Positions 1-9,188 of a DNA stretch of 17,061 nt are shown piece after piece. The translations under genes were made by a program, and so were the position numbers. Source of the stretch: an uncultured Cellvibrio sp. (GTDB lineage Bacteria; Pseudomonadota; Gammaproteobacteria; Pseudomonadales; Cellvibrionaceae). Position 1 is the stretch's first letter. Each line of letters starts with the position of its first letter. Where the stretch lies: the NCBI GenBank assembly GCA_946886255.1, contig CAMPIG010000050.1, positions 1 to 17,061 on the forward strand, in the 5' to 3' direction. Under the pieces are notes generated by a model. It was given only the letters and a program-made list of their open reading frames with translations. It was not told the origin of the DNA and ran no database searches.

Positions 1-3000
1 CTTACAGGGTTACTTGATCATGAATACGCAAGCCTGATCCTGGCCCAATCCTGCAGCTCACTCCCGGCAGCGACACCATTGTTTACCAGCTTGTTTAATT
101 ATCGTTACAGCCAGCAACCTGGGGAGCAAGCAACGCAAGACTGGGACGGTATTGAGGTGCTCGATGTAGAAGAGCGCACCAATTACCCGGTCCTGATGTC
201 GGTCAATGACATGGGAACTGACCTTTCGCTGGTAGGGCAATCAGTGGCTTCCGTAGGGGCTGCACGTATCTGCGACTACATGTGCGCCGCCGTACAGGAG
301 TTGGTAGAGGCATTGGAGTCCGAACCGGCAAAAGCAATTTGCGAACTATCTATTCTCAATACATCCGAACAGGGCCAACTGGCGCTCCTTGAAATGCCGG
401 GGCGACATTACCAGGGTGCCGAGCCGGTACACCGGTTGATAGAAAACCAGGTAGCAACCACTCCCAATGCGATAGCACTGGTTTTTGGCAACCGACAATT
501 AACCTATGCCGAACTGAATTCCACGGCCAACCGCCTGGCACATCATCTGATCAAACTGGGGGTAGGGCCGGATACCAGGGTGGGTGTAGCGGTTGAGCGT
601 TCAATCGATTCAATTACCGCGTTGCTGGCGATCATGAAGGCGGGTGGTACCTATGTGCCTTTGGACCCCGATTATCCTATTGATCGATTGACTTACATGG
701 TTGCTGATAGTGGCCTCAATCTGTTGCTGACACAAAGCACGGTCAGATCCCGTATCCCAGGCCATCAATTGCTTCAGGTGATTGAACTGGATTCCCTGGA
801 TCCGGGTGCTGAACCGGATCGCAATCCGGCCTTGGCTGTGAGCAAGGATAATCTTGTTTATCTGCTTTATACCTCCGGCTCCACCGGAGCGCCCAAAGGC
901 GTTGCCATGCCCCATCACGTTATTGCCCAGTTGGTAGATTGGCAACAACAGCAGCTCCCTGGCGCATACCGGACCCTGCTGTTTGCATCTCCGTGTTTTG
1001 ATGTGTCCTTCCAGGAAACCGTCACTACGCTTGCGACGGGAGGCGTATTGATTCAAACGCAGGAGGAGCAACGGCGCGACCTTGCACTCCTGCTGGCGTT
1101 AATGGCTGGCCAGTCGGTCGAGCGATTATTTTTGCCCTTCGCGGTATTACAGGTTTTTGCTGAATCTGCGCTGGCGCAAGGGGTGAAACTGCCTTGCTTG
1201 AAACAGGTTATTACGGCGGGTGAGCAGCTCAAGCTAACGACAGCCTTACGCAGCTGGCTGGAGCAGGAAAACCAATGCCTGCTGGTTAACCAGTATGGGC
1301 CAACCGAATCCCATGTGGTGAGCGATTTCCTGGTCGACCTGGCAGAGGGAACCGAGCTTCCCCCAATCGGGAAGCCGGCATCTAATGCCCATCTCTATGT
1401 GCTGGATGCGCAACTGCAAAGGGTGCCGGATGGGGTTGCGGGTGAGTTGTATATCGGGGCACAGGTATTGGCGCGAGGCTACCTCAACCGCCCCGGCCTT
1501 ACCGCAGAACGTTTTGTGGCGAACCCTTACCTCATCGGTGAGCGCTTGTACCGCACGGGCGATCTGGTGCGCTGGAATTCCCGGGGACAACTGGACTATC
1601 TGGGGCGCGCGGATCTCCAGGTAAAAATCCGGGGCTTCAGGGTGGAGCCGGGTGAGGTCGAAGCCCAACTGTGTGCTCAAGCCGATGTAAAGGAAGCGGT
1701 GGTATTAACCCATAAAAGCCGGAATAACACCTGGTTGGTTGCCTATGTGTCGGCCCAGCAAGGAAAAATGCTTCATGCCAGTGAATTGCGAGGGCAATTG
1801 GCGCAAACACTACCGGATTACATGGTTCCCGGAGTCATCATGGTGCTCGATGCCTTGCCGCTTAACCCTAATGGCAAGGTTGACCGCAAAGCCCTGCCTG
1901 CTCCCGAGTTTGGCAGTGAGCAAGATCATGTGACGCCGCAAGGTGAGTTGGAAGAGAGAATCGCACATATCTGGTCCGATCTACTGGATGTAGCGCGCGT
2001 TGGTCGCTTTGATAATTTCTTTGAATTGGGCGGGCACTCGTTGTTAGCGTTGAAGCTATTGGAGCGTCTGCGCCGCGAGGGATTGCCTTCGTCGGTACGC
2101 AACCTGTTCCAGCATCCGCGGCTGGTGGATTTCGCCCAAACACTGTCGGCTAATGGCGATGCCGATACGCTGGTAATACCGCCGAATCAAATTCCCGCAG
2201 GTTGCAATTCCATCGTACCGGAGATGCTGACCCTGGTTGACCTCTCCGCCGGCGAGATCGCGCAGATCGAGCAGGCAATACCGGGAGGTGCTGCGAATAT
2301 CCAGGATATTTATCCCCTGGCCCCCTTGCAGGAAGGATTATTGTTCCATCACCTGCTGCAAAAAGATGGCGATATTTATATCGTCCTGCACACCATTGCA
2401 TTTGATACAAAGGCACGACTTATTGGTTTCGTTGATAGCTTTAACCATGTCATCTCACGACATGATATTTTGCGCACAGCGATATTGTGGGAGGGCCTCA
2501 GCACGCCCGTGCAGGTAGTCTGCCGGCAAGCCCGGCTGGAGTTGCAGTGGGTAGAGCAGGGGCAGGGCGATGTCGAGGATATGGCAGGTTACCTGGCTGA
2601 GTGTTTTCACCCTGACCATTTCCGTATTGATGTGCGCCGGGCGCCAATGATTCACGCCCTCGCGGCTTACGACCCAAAACGCCAACGCTGGGTTTTACAG
2701 TTAGCCAGCCACCATTTGGTGTTGGACCACACCACGCTGGAGCACATCACCCGGGAAATCAGCTTAATCCAGCAAAACCGGAAGTCTGCTTTACCGGTGC
2801 CGGTACCTTTCCGGAACTTTGTTGCCCATGCGCGCCTGGGAATAAGCGATGCCGAGCATCGCGAATTCTTTACGAAGATGCTTGGCGATGTGGATGAACC
2901 AACTTCACCCTTCGCGTGGCATGAGGTGTCGAGTACCGCCAAAGCAATAGAACATATTCGCGTACCGCTCGCCGCAGATCTGGCTGCCGAGTTGCGCCGG

Positions 3001-6000
3001 CAAGCATCCCGTTATAGCACCGGGGCCGCAACCCTGTTTCACTTGGCCTGGGCCTTGGTCGTTGCCAGAACCACTGGCAAAGATGACGTAGTGTTTGGCA
3101 CTGTGTTGTTTGGCCGTATGCAGAGTGGCAGCGGCAGTGACAGGGGACTGGGGTTATTTATTAATACTCTGCCGATCCGCGTTCAACTGGCGGCGTGCGG
3201 TGTGGAGCAGGCTCTCCGGCAAACGCGCGAAACGCTTACCCATCTGCTCCATCACGAACATACCAGCCTCGCCCTGGCCCAGCGTTGCAGTGGCATGCCC
3301 AGTGATACCCCGCTGTTCTCCTCATTACTGAATTATCGCCACAATGGTTCGGGCAAGGATTCAAGTGACGATTCCGCTCTGTGGGAAGGGATTGAAGTAC
3401 TTACCGCGCTGGATGGCACCAATTATCCGGTAGGTATGTCAGTGGATGATTGGGGTGATCGTTTCGAGTTGTTCGGGCAGGTGTCTTCCGGTCTTGGAGC
3501 CGGGCGAATATGCGATTACTTTTATCGGGCTATCGAGCAAGTGGTTTATGCCCTGGCACAGGAGCCGACCCGGCGTATGAGTGAGCTGGGCATCATAACG
3601 CCACAGGAACTGAATCAATTGATGGAGTGGGGGTGTAATACTCGTCACTATGAGGAGGTGAAACCACTCCACCAATTGTTTGAGGACCAGGTTGGGCGAC
3701 AATCGGAAAAAATAGCACTGGTGTTTGGCGATAACCAGCTCACTTATGCAGAGCTTAACTGCCGTGCGAATCGTCTGGCGCATTACCTCATCAGCCAGGG
3801 GATACAACCCGAAACCAAAGTCGGTATTGCCGTCGAGCGCTCGGTGGAGATGGTCGTGGGCTTGTTGGGGATTCTGAAAGCGGGGGGCGCTTATGTGCCC
3901 TTGGACCCGGAATATCCGCAAGATCGATTGGTTTATATGGTAGAGGATGCGGGGGTTGAATGCCTGCTAACCCAGCAACATTTGCGCGCGCGTCTGGCGG
4001 AATTTGCATCTATTCCGATGATCGAACTGGATACCTTCTCCCTGGATGGGCAACCCGCCATCAATCCCGAAGTTCCAATTGCAGGTGACAACCTCGTTTA
4101 CGTTATTTACACCTCGGGTTCTACCGGAAGGCCAAAAGGGGCTGCCAACCGGCATATTTCGGTGGCCAGTTGCATGTTGTGGATGCAAGATACCTATCAC
4201 CTGACGGATGCGGACAGAGTATTGCACAAGGCACCGTTCGGTTTTGATGTGTCGGTATGGGAATTATTCTGGCCGCTTACCAGCGGTGCCCGCCTGGTAC
4301 TGGCGGGACCGGGCGATCATCGCGATCCCATGCGCATTATCCAACTGATTCGCGAGCACCGAATTACCACACTTAACTTTGTTCCCGCCATGCTGCAGGC
4401 ATTTTTGGCACAGGAGGGGATCGAGCACGAAACCCATCTTCGGCACATTATCTGTGGCGGCGAAGCCATGCCCGCCGAAACCCAGAAGGAAACCTTGTCG
4501 CGTCTGGGCAATGCCGGGTTGCAGAATCTCTATGGTCCAACGGAAGCTGCGATCCACGTTACCCGCTGGAGTTGCCGCGACGACGGCAAACACCTCGTGC
4601 CTATCGGTCGACCTATCAGCGGGGTTCAAACCTGGGTGCTGGATAGCCATTTAGATCCAGTACCCCAAGGCGTTGCGGGGGAGCTTTATCTCGGCGGAAT
4701 TGGACTGGGCCGTGGATATCTGAATCGCCCGGCTTTAACGGCGGAACGGTTTGTGGCAAACCCCCAGACTACAGACGGCGGGCAGTTATACCGAACTGGT
4801 GATTTGGTGCGCTGGAACCCGGAAGGCCAACTGGATTATCTGGGGCGTATTGATCACCAGGTCAAAATCCGTGGATTTCGCATAGAACTTGGCGAAGTGG
4901 AAGCGCAATTGCTGGCCCAGCCGGAGGTTCGCGAAGTCGTTGTCACCGCACAAAAAGGGCCTGCCGGTATGCGTCTGGTGGGCTATGTTGGGCTGCATAA
5001 AGGACATGTTGTCGATAACTCCACCCTTAAAAGTCGGCTGGCATCCAGCTTACCGGATTACATGGTGCCAACGATCATCGTGGTGATGGATGCTTTGCCA
5101 TTGAATGCGAACGGCAAAGTGGATCGTAAAGCGCTGCCGGCGCCGGAGTTCATCCATGAGCGGACCCATGTGCCACCGCAAGGGGACCTGGAAACTGCGA
5201 TAGCCGGAATCTGGGGCGAACTGTTGGGGCTGGAGCAAATCAGCCGTTACGACAATTTCTTTGAACTTGGCGGACATTCACTGCTGGCGTTAAAGCTGTT
5301 ACAGCGGTTACACCAGCATTTCGGCGATACGCGTATCTCGTTGGCCCAACTGCTCCAGAATGCTGTCTTGATTGACCAGGCAAAAACGATAAATTCAGGA
5401 ACTGCACAAAACACGGGAATCATTACGTTGTCCAGCGCTGGCAACGGTGTTCCCCTGTATTGTTTCCCCGGTACCCTGGCCAACTCATCTGAGTACCGGA
5501 AAGTGGCCGGAGGGCTGGTGGACGACAGGCCGGTATACGCGTTTGCCAGCCATGCGCTAAGCGAAAATCGCTGGAATGAATATTCGGTCGGGCAACTGGC
5601 CGCAGAATATGCAGACAACATCAGACGTCACACAAAAACCGGATCATGTGCATTATTGGGATGGTCACTTGGCGCTGACCTGGCGTTTGAAACGGCTCGG
5701 CAGTTGCGTGCATCCAGCGATATTCACGTGGTTTTTCTCGGGCTGGTTGATGGTATTGAACACGATTTATCCATTGCTGAAGCTATTTCTGCTGTCGAAC
5801 GTATCCGGCTGCAAGAACGGATAGATGCGTGTATTGCCAAATCAGACATGAAGGATCAATGGAATGCATTGGCGCGCAGGATGGACCCGAGGTTATGGAA
5901 CTATTGTACTGCCAGCATGTTGTCACATATCGCAACCCTTCCGTTAGACGGCCCCGCATTGGCATCGGCAGAATATCGCCAATGGGCGGCGATCGATTCG

Positions 6001-6324
6001 TTGCGAATGGCCTCAGGGCATACGCATAACACTACTGATGTTCCCCTGTTTGTATGGTCTGCAGATGCCGGTACCCGGACACCTGGCACAAATTTACGCG
6101 AATGGAGTGTGTATGGAGAGGTAATCTGCAACAGGGAAATCCACGGTACCGACCATATGACAATTCTCTCCGCTGACGAATTCATCAGCCAACTGCGCGA
6201 AACCTTGTGCGCAGCTGAAAGAGATTCCTTTGCAACGGGAGCACCAGTGGCATTTGCTTCGTATGAGCTTGCGGAAAAACCAAACCGGCAATCTCATGGA
6301 ATTTCGGAGCTGGAACAAAGTTAG
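1..6324 (+). CDS. Terminal NRPS of a siderophore assembly line (5' partial): C(partial)-A-T-C(E/C)-A-T-TE
   Basis: The frame is open from base 1 and the first residues already belong to a condensation domain, so the true start is upstream; a TTG at 79 is only an internal codon. Counting from base 1 (2107 residues): end of a C domain 1-115; A1 about 125-640 (YTSGSTG, YGPTES, YRTGDL, NGKVDR); carrier domain with GGHSL Ser680; a full C domain about 765-1190 with HHLVLDH (catalytic His905); A2 about 1215-1720; carrier Ser1760; thioesterase about 1805-2075 with GWSLG Ser1889, Asp1917 and His2052. Pocket residues read D-V-Q-F-I-A-Q-V-V-K for A1 (one change from the proline code) and D-V-W-N-I-G-L-I-H-K for A2 (between the Thr and Ser codes). 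The C domain between them has the HH[I/L]xxxxGD motif of dual epimerisation/condensation domains at 2347-2373. The thioesterase releases the finished peptide; a tail of about 35 residues follows it. The siderophore role is inferred from the neighbouring genes. Confidence 0.95.
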   Translation, partial: LTGLLDHEYASLILAQSCSSLPAATPLFTSLFNYRYSQQPGEQATQDWDGIEVLDVEERTNYPVLMSVNDMGTDLSLVGQSVASVGAARICDYMCAAVQELVEALESEPAKAICELSILNTSEQGQLALLEMPGRHYQGAEPVHRLIENQVATTPNAIALVFGNRQLTYAELNSTANRLAHHLIKLGVGPDTRVGVAVERSIDSITALLAIMKAGGTYVPLDPDYPIDRLTYMVADSGLNLLLTQSTVRSRIPGHQLLQVIELDSLDPGAEPDRNPALAVSKDNLVYLLYTSGSTGAPKGVAMPHHVIAQLVDWQQQQLPGAYRTLLFASPCFDVSFQETVTTLATGGVLIQTQEEQRRDLALLLALMAGQSVERLFLPFAVLQVFAESALAQGVKLPCLKQVITAGEQLKLTTALRSWLEQENQCLLVNQYGPTESHVVSDFLVDLAEGTELPPIGKPASNAHLYVLDAQLQRVPDGVAGELYIGAQVLARGYLNRPGLTAERFVANPYLIGERLYRTGDLVRWNSRGQLDYLGRADLQVKIRGFRVEPGEVEAQLCAQADVKEAVVLTHKSRNNTWLVAYVSAQQGKMLHASELRGQLAQTLPDYMVPGVIMVLDALPLNPNGKVDRKALPAPEFGSEQDHVTPQGELEERIAHIWSDLLDVARVGRFDNFFELGGHSLLALKLLERLRREGLPSSVRNLFQHPRLVDFAQTLSANGDADTLVIPPNQIPAGCNSIVPEMLTLVDLSAGEIAQIEQAIPGGAANIQDIYPLAPLQEGLLFHHLLQKDGDIYIVLHTIAFDTKARLIGFVDSFNHVISRHDILRTAILWEGLSTPVQVVCRQARLELQWVEQGQGDVEDMAGYLAECFHPDHFRIDVRRAPMIHALAAYDPKRQRWVLQLASHHLVLDHTTLEHITREISLIQQNRKSALPVPVPFRNFVAHARLGISDAEHREFFTKMLGDVDEPTSPFAWHEVSSTAKAIEHIRVPLAADLAAELRRQASRYSTGAATLFHLAWALVVARTTGKDDVVFGTVLFGRMQSGSGSDRGLGLFINTLPIRVQLAACGVEQALRQTRETLTHLLHHEHTSLALAQRCSGMPSDTPLFSSLLNYRHNGSGKDSSDDSALWEGIEVLTALDGTNYPVGMSVDDWGDRFELFGQVSSGLGAGRICDYFYRAIEQVVYALAQEPTRRMSELGIITPQELNQLMEWGCNTRHYEEVKPLHQLFEDQVGRQSEKIALVFGDNQLTYAELNCRANRLAHYLISQGIQPETKVGIAVERSVEMVVGLLGILKAGGAYVPLDPEYPQDRLVYMVEDAGVECLLTQQHLRARLAEFASIPMIELDTFSLDGQPAINPEVPIAGDNLVYVIYTSGSTGRPKGAANRHISVASCMLWMQDTYHLTDADRVLHKAPFGFDVSVWELFWPLTSGARLVLAGPGDHRDPMRIIQLIREHRITTLNFVPAMLQAFLAQEGIEHETHLRHIICGGEAMPAETQKETLSRLGNAGLQNLYGPTEAAIHVTRWSCRDDGKHLVPIGRPISGVQTWVLDSHLDPVPQGVAGELYLGGIGLGRGYLNRPALTAERFVANPQTTDGGQLYRTGDLVRWNPEGQLDYLGRIDHQVKIRGFRIELGEVEAQLLAQPEVREVVVTAQKGPAGMRLVGYVGLHKGHVVDNSTLKSRLASSLPDYMVPTIIVVMDALPLNANGKVDRKALPAPEFIHERTHVPPQGDLETAIAGIWGELLGLEQISRYDNFFELGGHSLLALKLLQRLHQHFGDTRISLAQLLQNAVLIDQAKTINSGTAQNTGIITLSSAGNGVPLYCFPGTLANSSEYRKVAGGLVDDRPVYAFASHALSENRWNEYSVGQLAAEYADNIRRHTKTGSCALLGWSLGADLAFETARQLRASSDIHVVFLGLVDGIEHDLSIAEAISAVERIRLQERIDACIAKSDMKDQWNALARRMDPRLWNYCTASMLSHIATLPLDGPALASAEYRQWAAIDSLRMASGHTHNTTDVPLFVWSADAGTRTPGTNLREWSVYGEVICNREIHGTDHMTILSADEFISQLRETLCAAERDSFATGAPVAFASYELAEKPNRQSHGISELEQS

Positions 6325-6437
6325 GGCGTGAATGTAGAAAAAACGAAATAGATGGAGCAAGGATGCATCCATTTATTGACGATTGATGGAAAGCCGGTAA
6401 CTAATGCTGTGAATAGAGAGTATGAGGGGCGGAATTC

Positions 6438-6456
6438 TTGTCGGGATTACCGACAA
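6438..6456. repeat. Small perfect hairpin in the convergent intergenic region
   Basis: TTGTCGG (6438-6444) and CCGACAA (6450-6456) form a 7-bp perfect stem around a 5-base loop. It lies between the converging NRPS and receptor genes. Neither strand has a T tract straight after it, so it is not a classical intrinsic terminator by itself. Confidence 0.4.
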
Positions 6457-6475
6457 AGATCATCAGAAACATATG

Positions 6476-6518
6476 CTACGAGAGAACGAATGTAATGATT
6501 GAATTCGCTCTCTCGTAG
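6476..6518. terminator. Long inverted repeat between convergent genes, possible bidirectional terminator
   Basis: The arms are 6476-6490 and 6504-6518, 15 bases each with 14 complementary positions, around a 13-base loop. The one mismatch is A-C in a plus-strand transcript and becomes a G-U wobble in a minus-strand transcript, so the stem is fully paired for the receptor mRNA. On the plus strand a T-rich run (TATTTATTTTTT) follows about 13 bases later; on the minus strand there is no T tract. Its place between the NRPS stop (6324) and the receptor stop (6542) suits a terminator or mRNA-end stabiliser. Confidence 0.45.
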
Positions 6519-6541
6519 ACAACACAGAAGGTATTTATTTT

Positions 6542-9037
6542 TTACCACTCATGTTTTACGCGAACAGTAAAAGTTCTGCCCAACCCGTAATAACATTGTA
6601 TTGTCGAATTACAGGATGCTACATAGGTTTTATCCGTCAGGTTTTTTGCATTCAATGAAATATTCCAGCCATTTAACGTATTGGCTTTTGACGATAAATC
6701 GTATTCGAGCGATGCATCCAATAAGGTGTAAGCGTCAACGTCGAACGTGTTTAGTACATCGCCTTTGGTTTTTCCTGTATAAGTCACGCCCGCACCGGCT
6801 TTCAGGCCTGAAAATTGATCATTGAAGGAGTAATCACTCCAGAGTGTGAACTTATTTTCAGGAATGGTTGCGAGGCGTTTGCCCAAATTACTTTCGTTGC
6901 TTTGGGTAACTTCCTGATCCAGGTAGGTGTAAGAAGCAACAAAATTCCAACCATTTTCCAAACTGGCCACACTCTCCAATTCTATCCCACGAGAGCGGAT
7001 CTCGCCGGTTTGAATGCGTGAGCCGGGGTGTTCCAGGTCTGCTGTGGTCACATTCTGTTGGGTAAGTTCAAATACGGAAAGAGTAATAAACGCGTTGTGT
7101 TCGGAGGGCGCATATTTAATTCCGCCTTCCCATTGCTCTCCTTCTGTAGGTTCGAATGCATTACCAAAGAAATCAGTTCCCGCTTGTGGCTCAAACGATT
7201 GGGCATAACTGATATAAGGTGTAAAGCCTTGGCTGAAGGCATAACCCAAACCGATTCTTCCAGTGAGCATGTCGTCCTTGGCTTCGGTAATGACGTTATT
7301 CAGATTATTTGTGCTTTGGCTTTCATTGTCGTCATAACGGCCGCCCAGCGTTAGTATCCACTGCTGGAGCTTTATTTGATCTTGCAAATAAAAACCGAGT
7401 CTCGATTGCTCTTCGTCAATGTTTTGGAATACAGGCGGTAATGGAATATCCTGATAATAAACCGGGCTGTAAAGATCGAGTGTGGGTGCATTGGCAAAGC
7501 GCCGAAGAGTCGATGCATTCCTATCCTGAAAATCAACACCTAACAATAAAGTATGCTTTACCTCTCCAATAGCGAAATGCCCTTCGAGTTGATTATCAAT
7601 TGAAAGCGTATCCGAATCTTCCTTAACACCGAAAGCGCGACGACTTATCGTACGGTTATCTTCGGCAAGAGATGCTGCGTAGACCAGCTCCATATCCATT
7701 TCTGCCTGTAAGAAACGGAGGTTTTGACGAGCAGTCCATGACTCATTGAAGTTATGCTCGAGGAAATAGCCGAAGGATAAAAGCTCTCGGTCCCACTTAT
7801 CATAATTTGGATCGCCGGTGAAACGCTCTTTCGGCACTTTTCCGTGGGGGCTTGGCTCTATTGTTCCCATTGCCGGCAAAGATCTGACTACACCGCCGGT
7901 TGCATCATCTTTTTGATACACACTTTGCAAGGTCAGTGTTGTGTTTTCCGAAGGACTCCATGTCAGGCTGGGCAGCAGTACTTTGCGCTCGCGCCCGCTG
8001 AAATCAGTCTGTCCATCCTGATCAGATACCACACCGACAAGGCGATAAGCAAAATGCTCATTTAATGGGCCAGAAACATCCGCATCAAGTTCTTTAGTAT
8101 CAAATGTTCCGCCGAGAACCTGGATATTTCCCTGGGGTGTAAATTGGGGTCGCTTCGATACTGAATTAACTACGCCTCCAGGCTGATTTTGACCATACAG
8201 GACCGAGCTTGGGCCTCGCAGAACTTCAATACGCTCAAACAGATAAGGGTCTATCCCGTTGTTAGCATAATTGGTTCCATACATGCGCAAACCGTCCCAG
8301 TATTCATTCGACGTGCCGGTGCCGCCAAATCCGCGAATAACAATATTATCGTCACTGAGCCCACTCGATTCCCCGCGCAGGCCAGTGGTTACGCCAGCGT
8401 TGTATTTCAAGGCATCGGCGAGCGAGCGAGCACCGATGTTGTCCATGTGATCGCGGGTGACTACGGAAATAGATTGGGGCGCCTCACTGATGGGGATGTC
8501 AGTTTTTGTGGCGGTAGCACTAGTTGTGGCGACAAAACCTTGAGTTGGTCCATAGGCAGACTCAATGCTATCTGCACTAATTTTAACGGATGGGAGAGTA
8601 GCGGTTCCTCCACTCGCGACTAAGCTAACCATTCCCCCATTGATTTGATAATTGAGATCCGTTGTAGCCAGTAGTTGGCTCAGTGCTTGATCCGCTGACA
8701 TGTTTCCATTCACTGGAGAGGATTTTTTACCTTCTACCATCCCGCTATTTGCTGTTACCTGTAGTCCCGATTGTTGCCCAAATTGAATGAGCGCTTCGCT
8801 AAGCGGCTGTGCTGGAATACGGTAACTGCGTATTGCTTCATGAACTGCTGAATTAGCGGTATTTATTGTTTCTTGGGCTATTACCGTTGGTGCCGAAAGG
8901 GCAACGACAGCTGAGATACATACTGCCAGGATAGTCGGACTCGGAAAAGGTCTAGGCTTATTAGCAAAAATTATGTTGTTCATGTCGTAAATATGGCCCT
9001 GTTGATATGTCAGTATCGCGGTGATCATGGCATGCAT
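6542..9037 (-). CDS. TonB-dependent ferric-siderophore receptor with STN signalling domain (FpvA/FoxA type)
   Basis: This outer-membrane receptor should import the ferric form of the siderophore made here, powered by TonB-ExbBD. From the ATG at 9037 it has 831 residues: a signal sequence to about residue 54 (hydrophobic stretch ending PTVIA-QE), an STN domain about 72-140 (RIPAQPLSEALIQFGQQSGL), a plug about 179-298 (ISEAPQSISVV, VIRGFGG, VLRGPSSVLYGQNQPGG) and a beta-barrel ending in an aromatic residue (FTVRVKHEW). The STN domain marks a transducer receptor that signals to an anti-sigma/ECF sigma pair; none lies in the window. Three starts are possible. GTG 9049 has no Shine-Dalgarno; ATG 9037 follows AAGGTG; ATG 8983 gives a shorter, more typical signal peptide (NNIIFANKPRPFPS...) but a poor ribosome site. 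I prefer 9037 with modest confidence. The substrate is inferred from context. Confidence 0.93.
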   Translation of the reverse strand: MHAMITAILTYQQGHIYDMNNIIFANKPRPFPSPTILAVCISAVVALSAPTVIAQETINTANSAVHEAIRSYRIPAQPLSEALIQFGQQSGLQVTANSGMVEGKKSSPVNGNMSADQALSQLLATTDLNYQINGGMVSLVASGGTATLPSVKISADSIESAYGPTQGFVATTSATATKTDIPISEAPQSISVVTRDHMDNIGARSLADALKYNAGVTTGLRGESSGLSDDNIVIRGFGGTGTSNEYWDGLRMYGTNYANNGIDPYLFERIEVLRGPSSVLYGQNQPGGVVNSVSKRPQFTPQGNIQVLGGTFDTKELDADVSGPLNEHFAYRLVGVVSDQDGQTDFSGRERKVLLPSLTWSPSENTTLTLQSVYQKDDATGGVVRSLPAMGTIEPSPHGKVPKERFTGDPNYDKWDRELLSFGYFLEHNFNESWTARQNLRFLQAEMDMELVYAASLAEDNRTISRRAFGVKEDSDTLSIDNQLEGHFAIGEVKHTLLLGVDFQDRNASTLRRFANAPTLDLYSPVYYQDIPLPPVFQNIDEEQSRLGFYLQDQIKLQQWILTLGGRYDDNESQSTNNLNNVITEAKDDMLTGRIGLGYAFSQGFTPYISYAQSFEPQAGTDFFGNAFEPTEGEQWEGGIKYAPSEHNAFITLSVFELTQQNVTTADLEHPGSRIQTGEIRSRGIELESVASLENGWNFVASYTYLDQEVTQSNESNLGKRLATIPENKFTLWSDYSFNDQFSGLKAGAGVTYTGKTKGDVLNTFDVDAYTLLDASLEYDLSSKANTLNGWNISLNAKNLTDKTYVASCNSTIQCYYGLGRTFTVRVKHEW

Positions 9038-9059
9038 AATCACCTTCACAGAGGGATAG

Positions 9060-9083
9060 ACGATTGGCCATTGAGTTTTTCCA
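9060..9083 (-). promoter_or_regulatory. Weak ECF-like promoter candidate for the receptor gene
   Basis: On the minus strand TGGAA (9083-9079), 16 bases and CGT (9062-9060, within AATCGTCT) have the same spacing as the three boxes near the biosynthetic genes but a different -35 element. That could suit a dedicated FecI/FpvI-type sigma factor answering to the receptor's STN domain. No TAAA(T/C)-N16-CGT occurs between 8984 and 9190. Transcription would begin near 9050, favouring the ATG at 9037 or 8983 over the GTG at 9049. Confidence 0.3.
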
Positions 9084-9188
9084 AGGAAATACAGATTTCT
9101 TTTAGTGGCATGAGGGGTTAGCGAAGGGCTTTGTTTATCCCTTTCGCCCTTATAGCAATGTTAATTTGAGTTAAAAATGCCAGGAAAA

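Noticed and set aside
79..81. TTG as the start codon of the NRPS gene
   Set aside because: The same frame is open to base 1 and the residues before the TTG already fit a condensation domain (LLDHEYASLILAQS), so the gene continues to the left.
1440..5150. Possible recent duplication of the A-T unit within the NRPS
   Set aside because: The two units share many protein motifs, but the nucleotide runs differ at many positions in the A8-A10 segments I compared by eye, as expected for ordinary paralogous modules.
6361..6370. GGATGCATCC palindrome after the NRPS gene
   Set aside because: A 10-base self-complementary word without loop, flanking repeats or T tract is expected by chance; no function can be supported.
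9133..9137. TAAAC on the minus strand before the receptor as an iron-starvation box
   Set aside because: No CGT follows at 15, 16 or 17 bases, so it lacks the required geometry.
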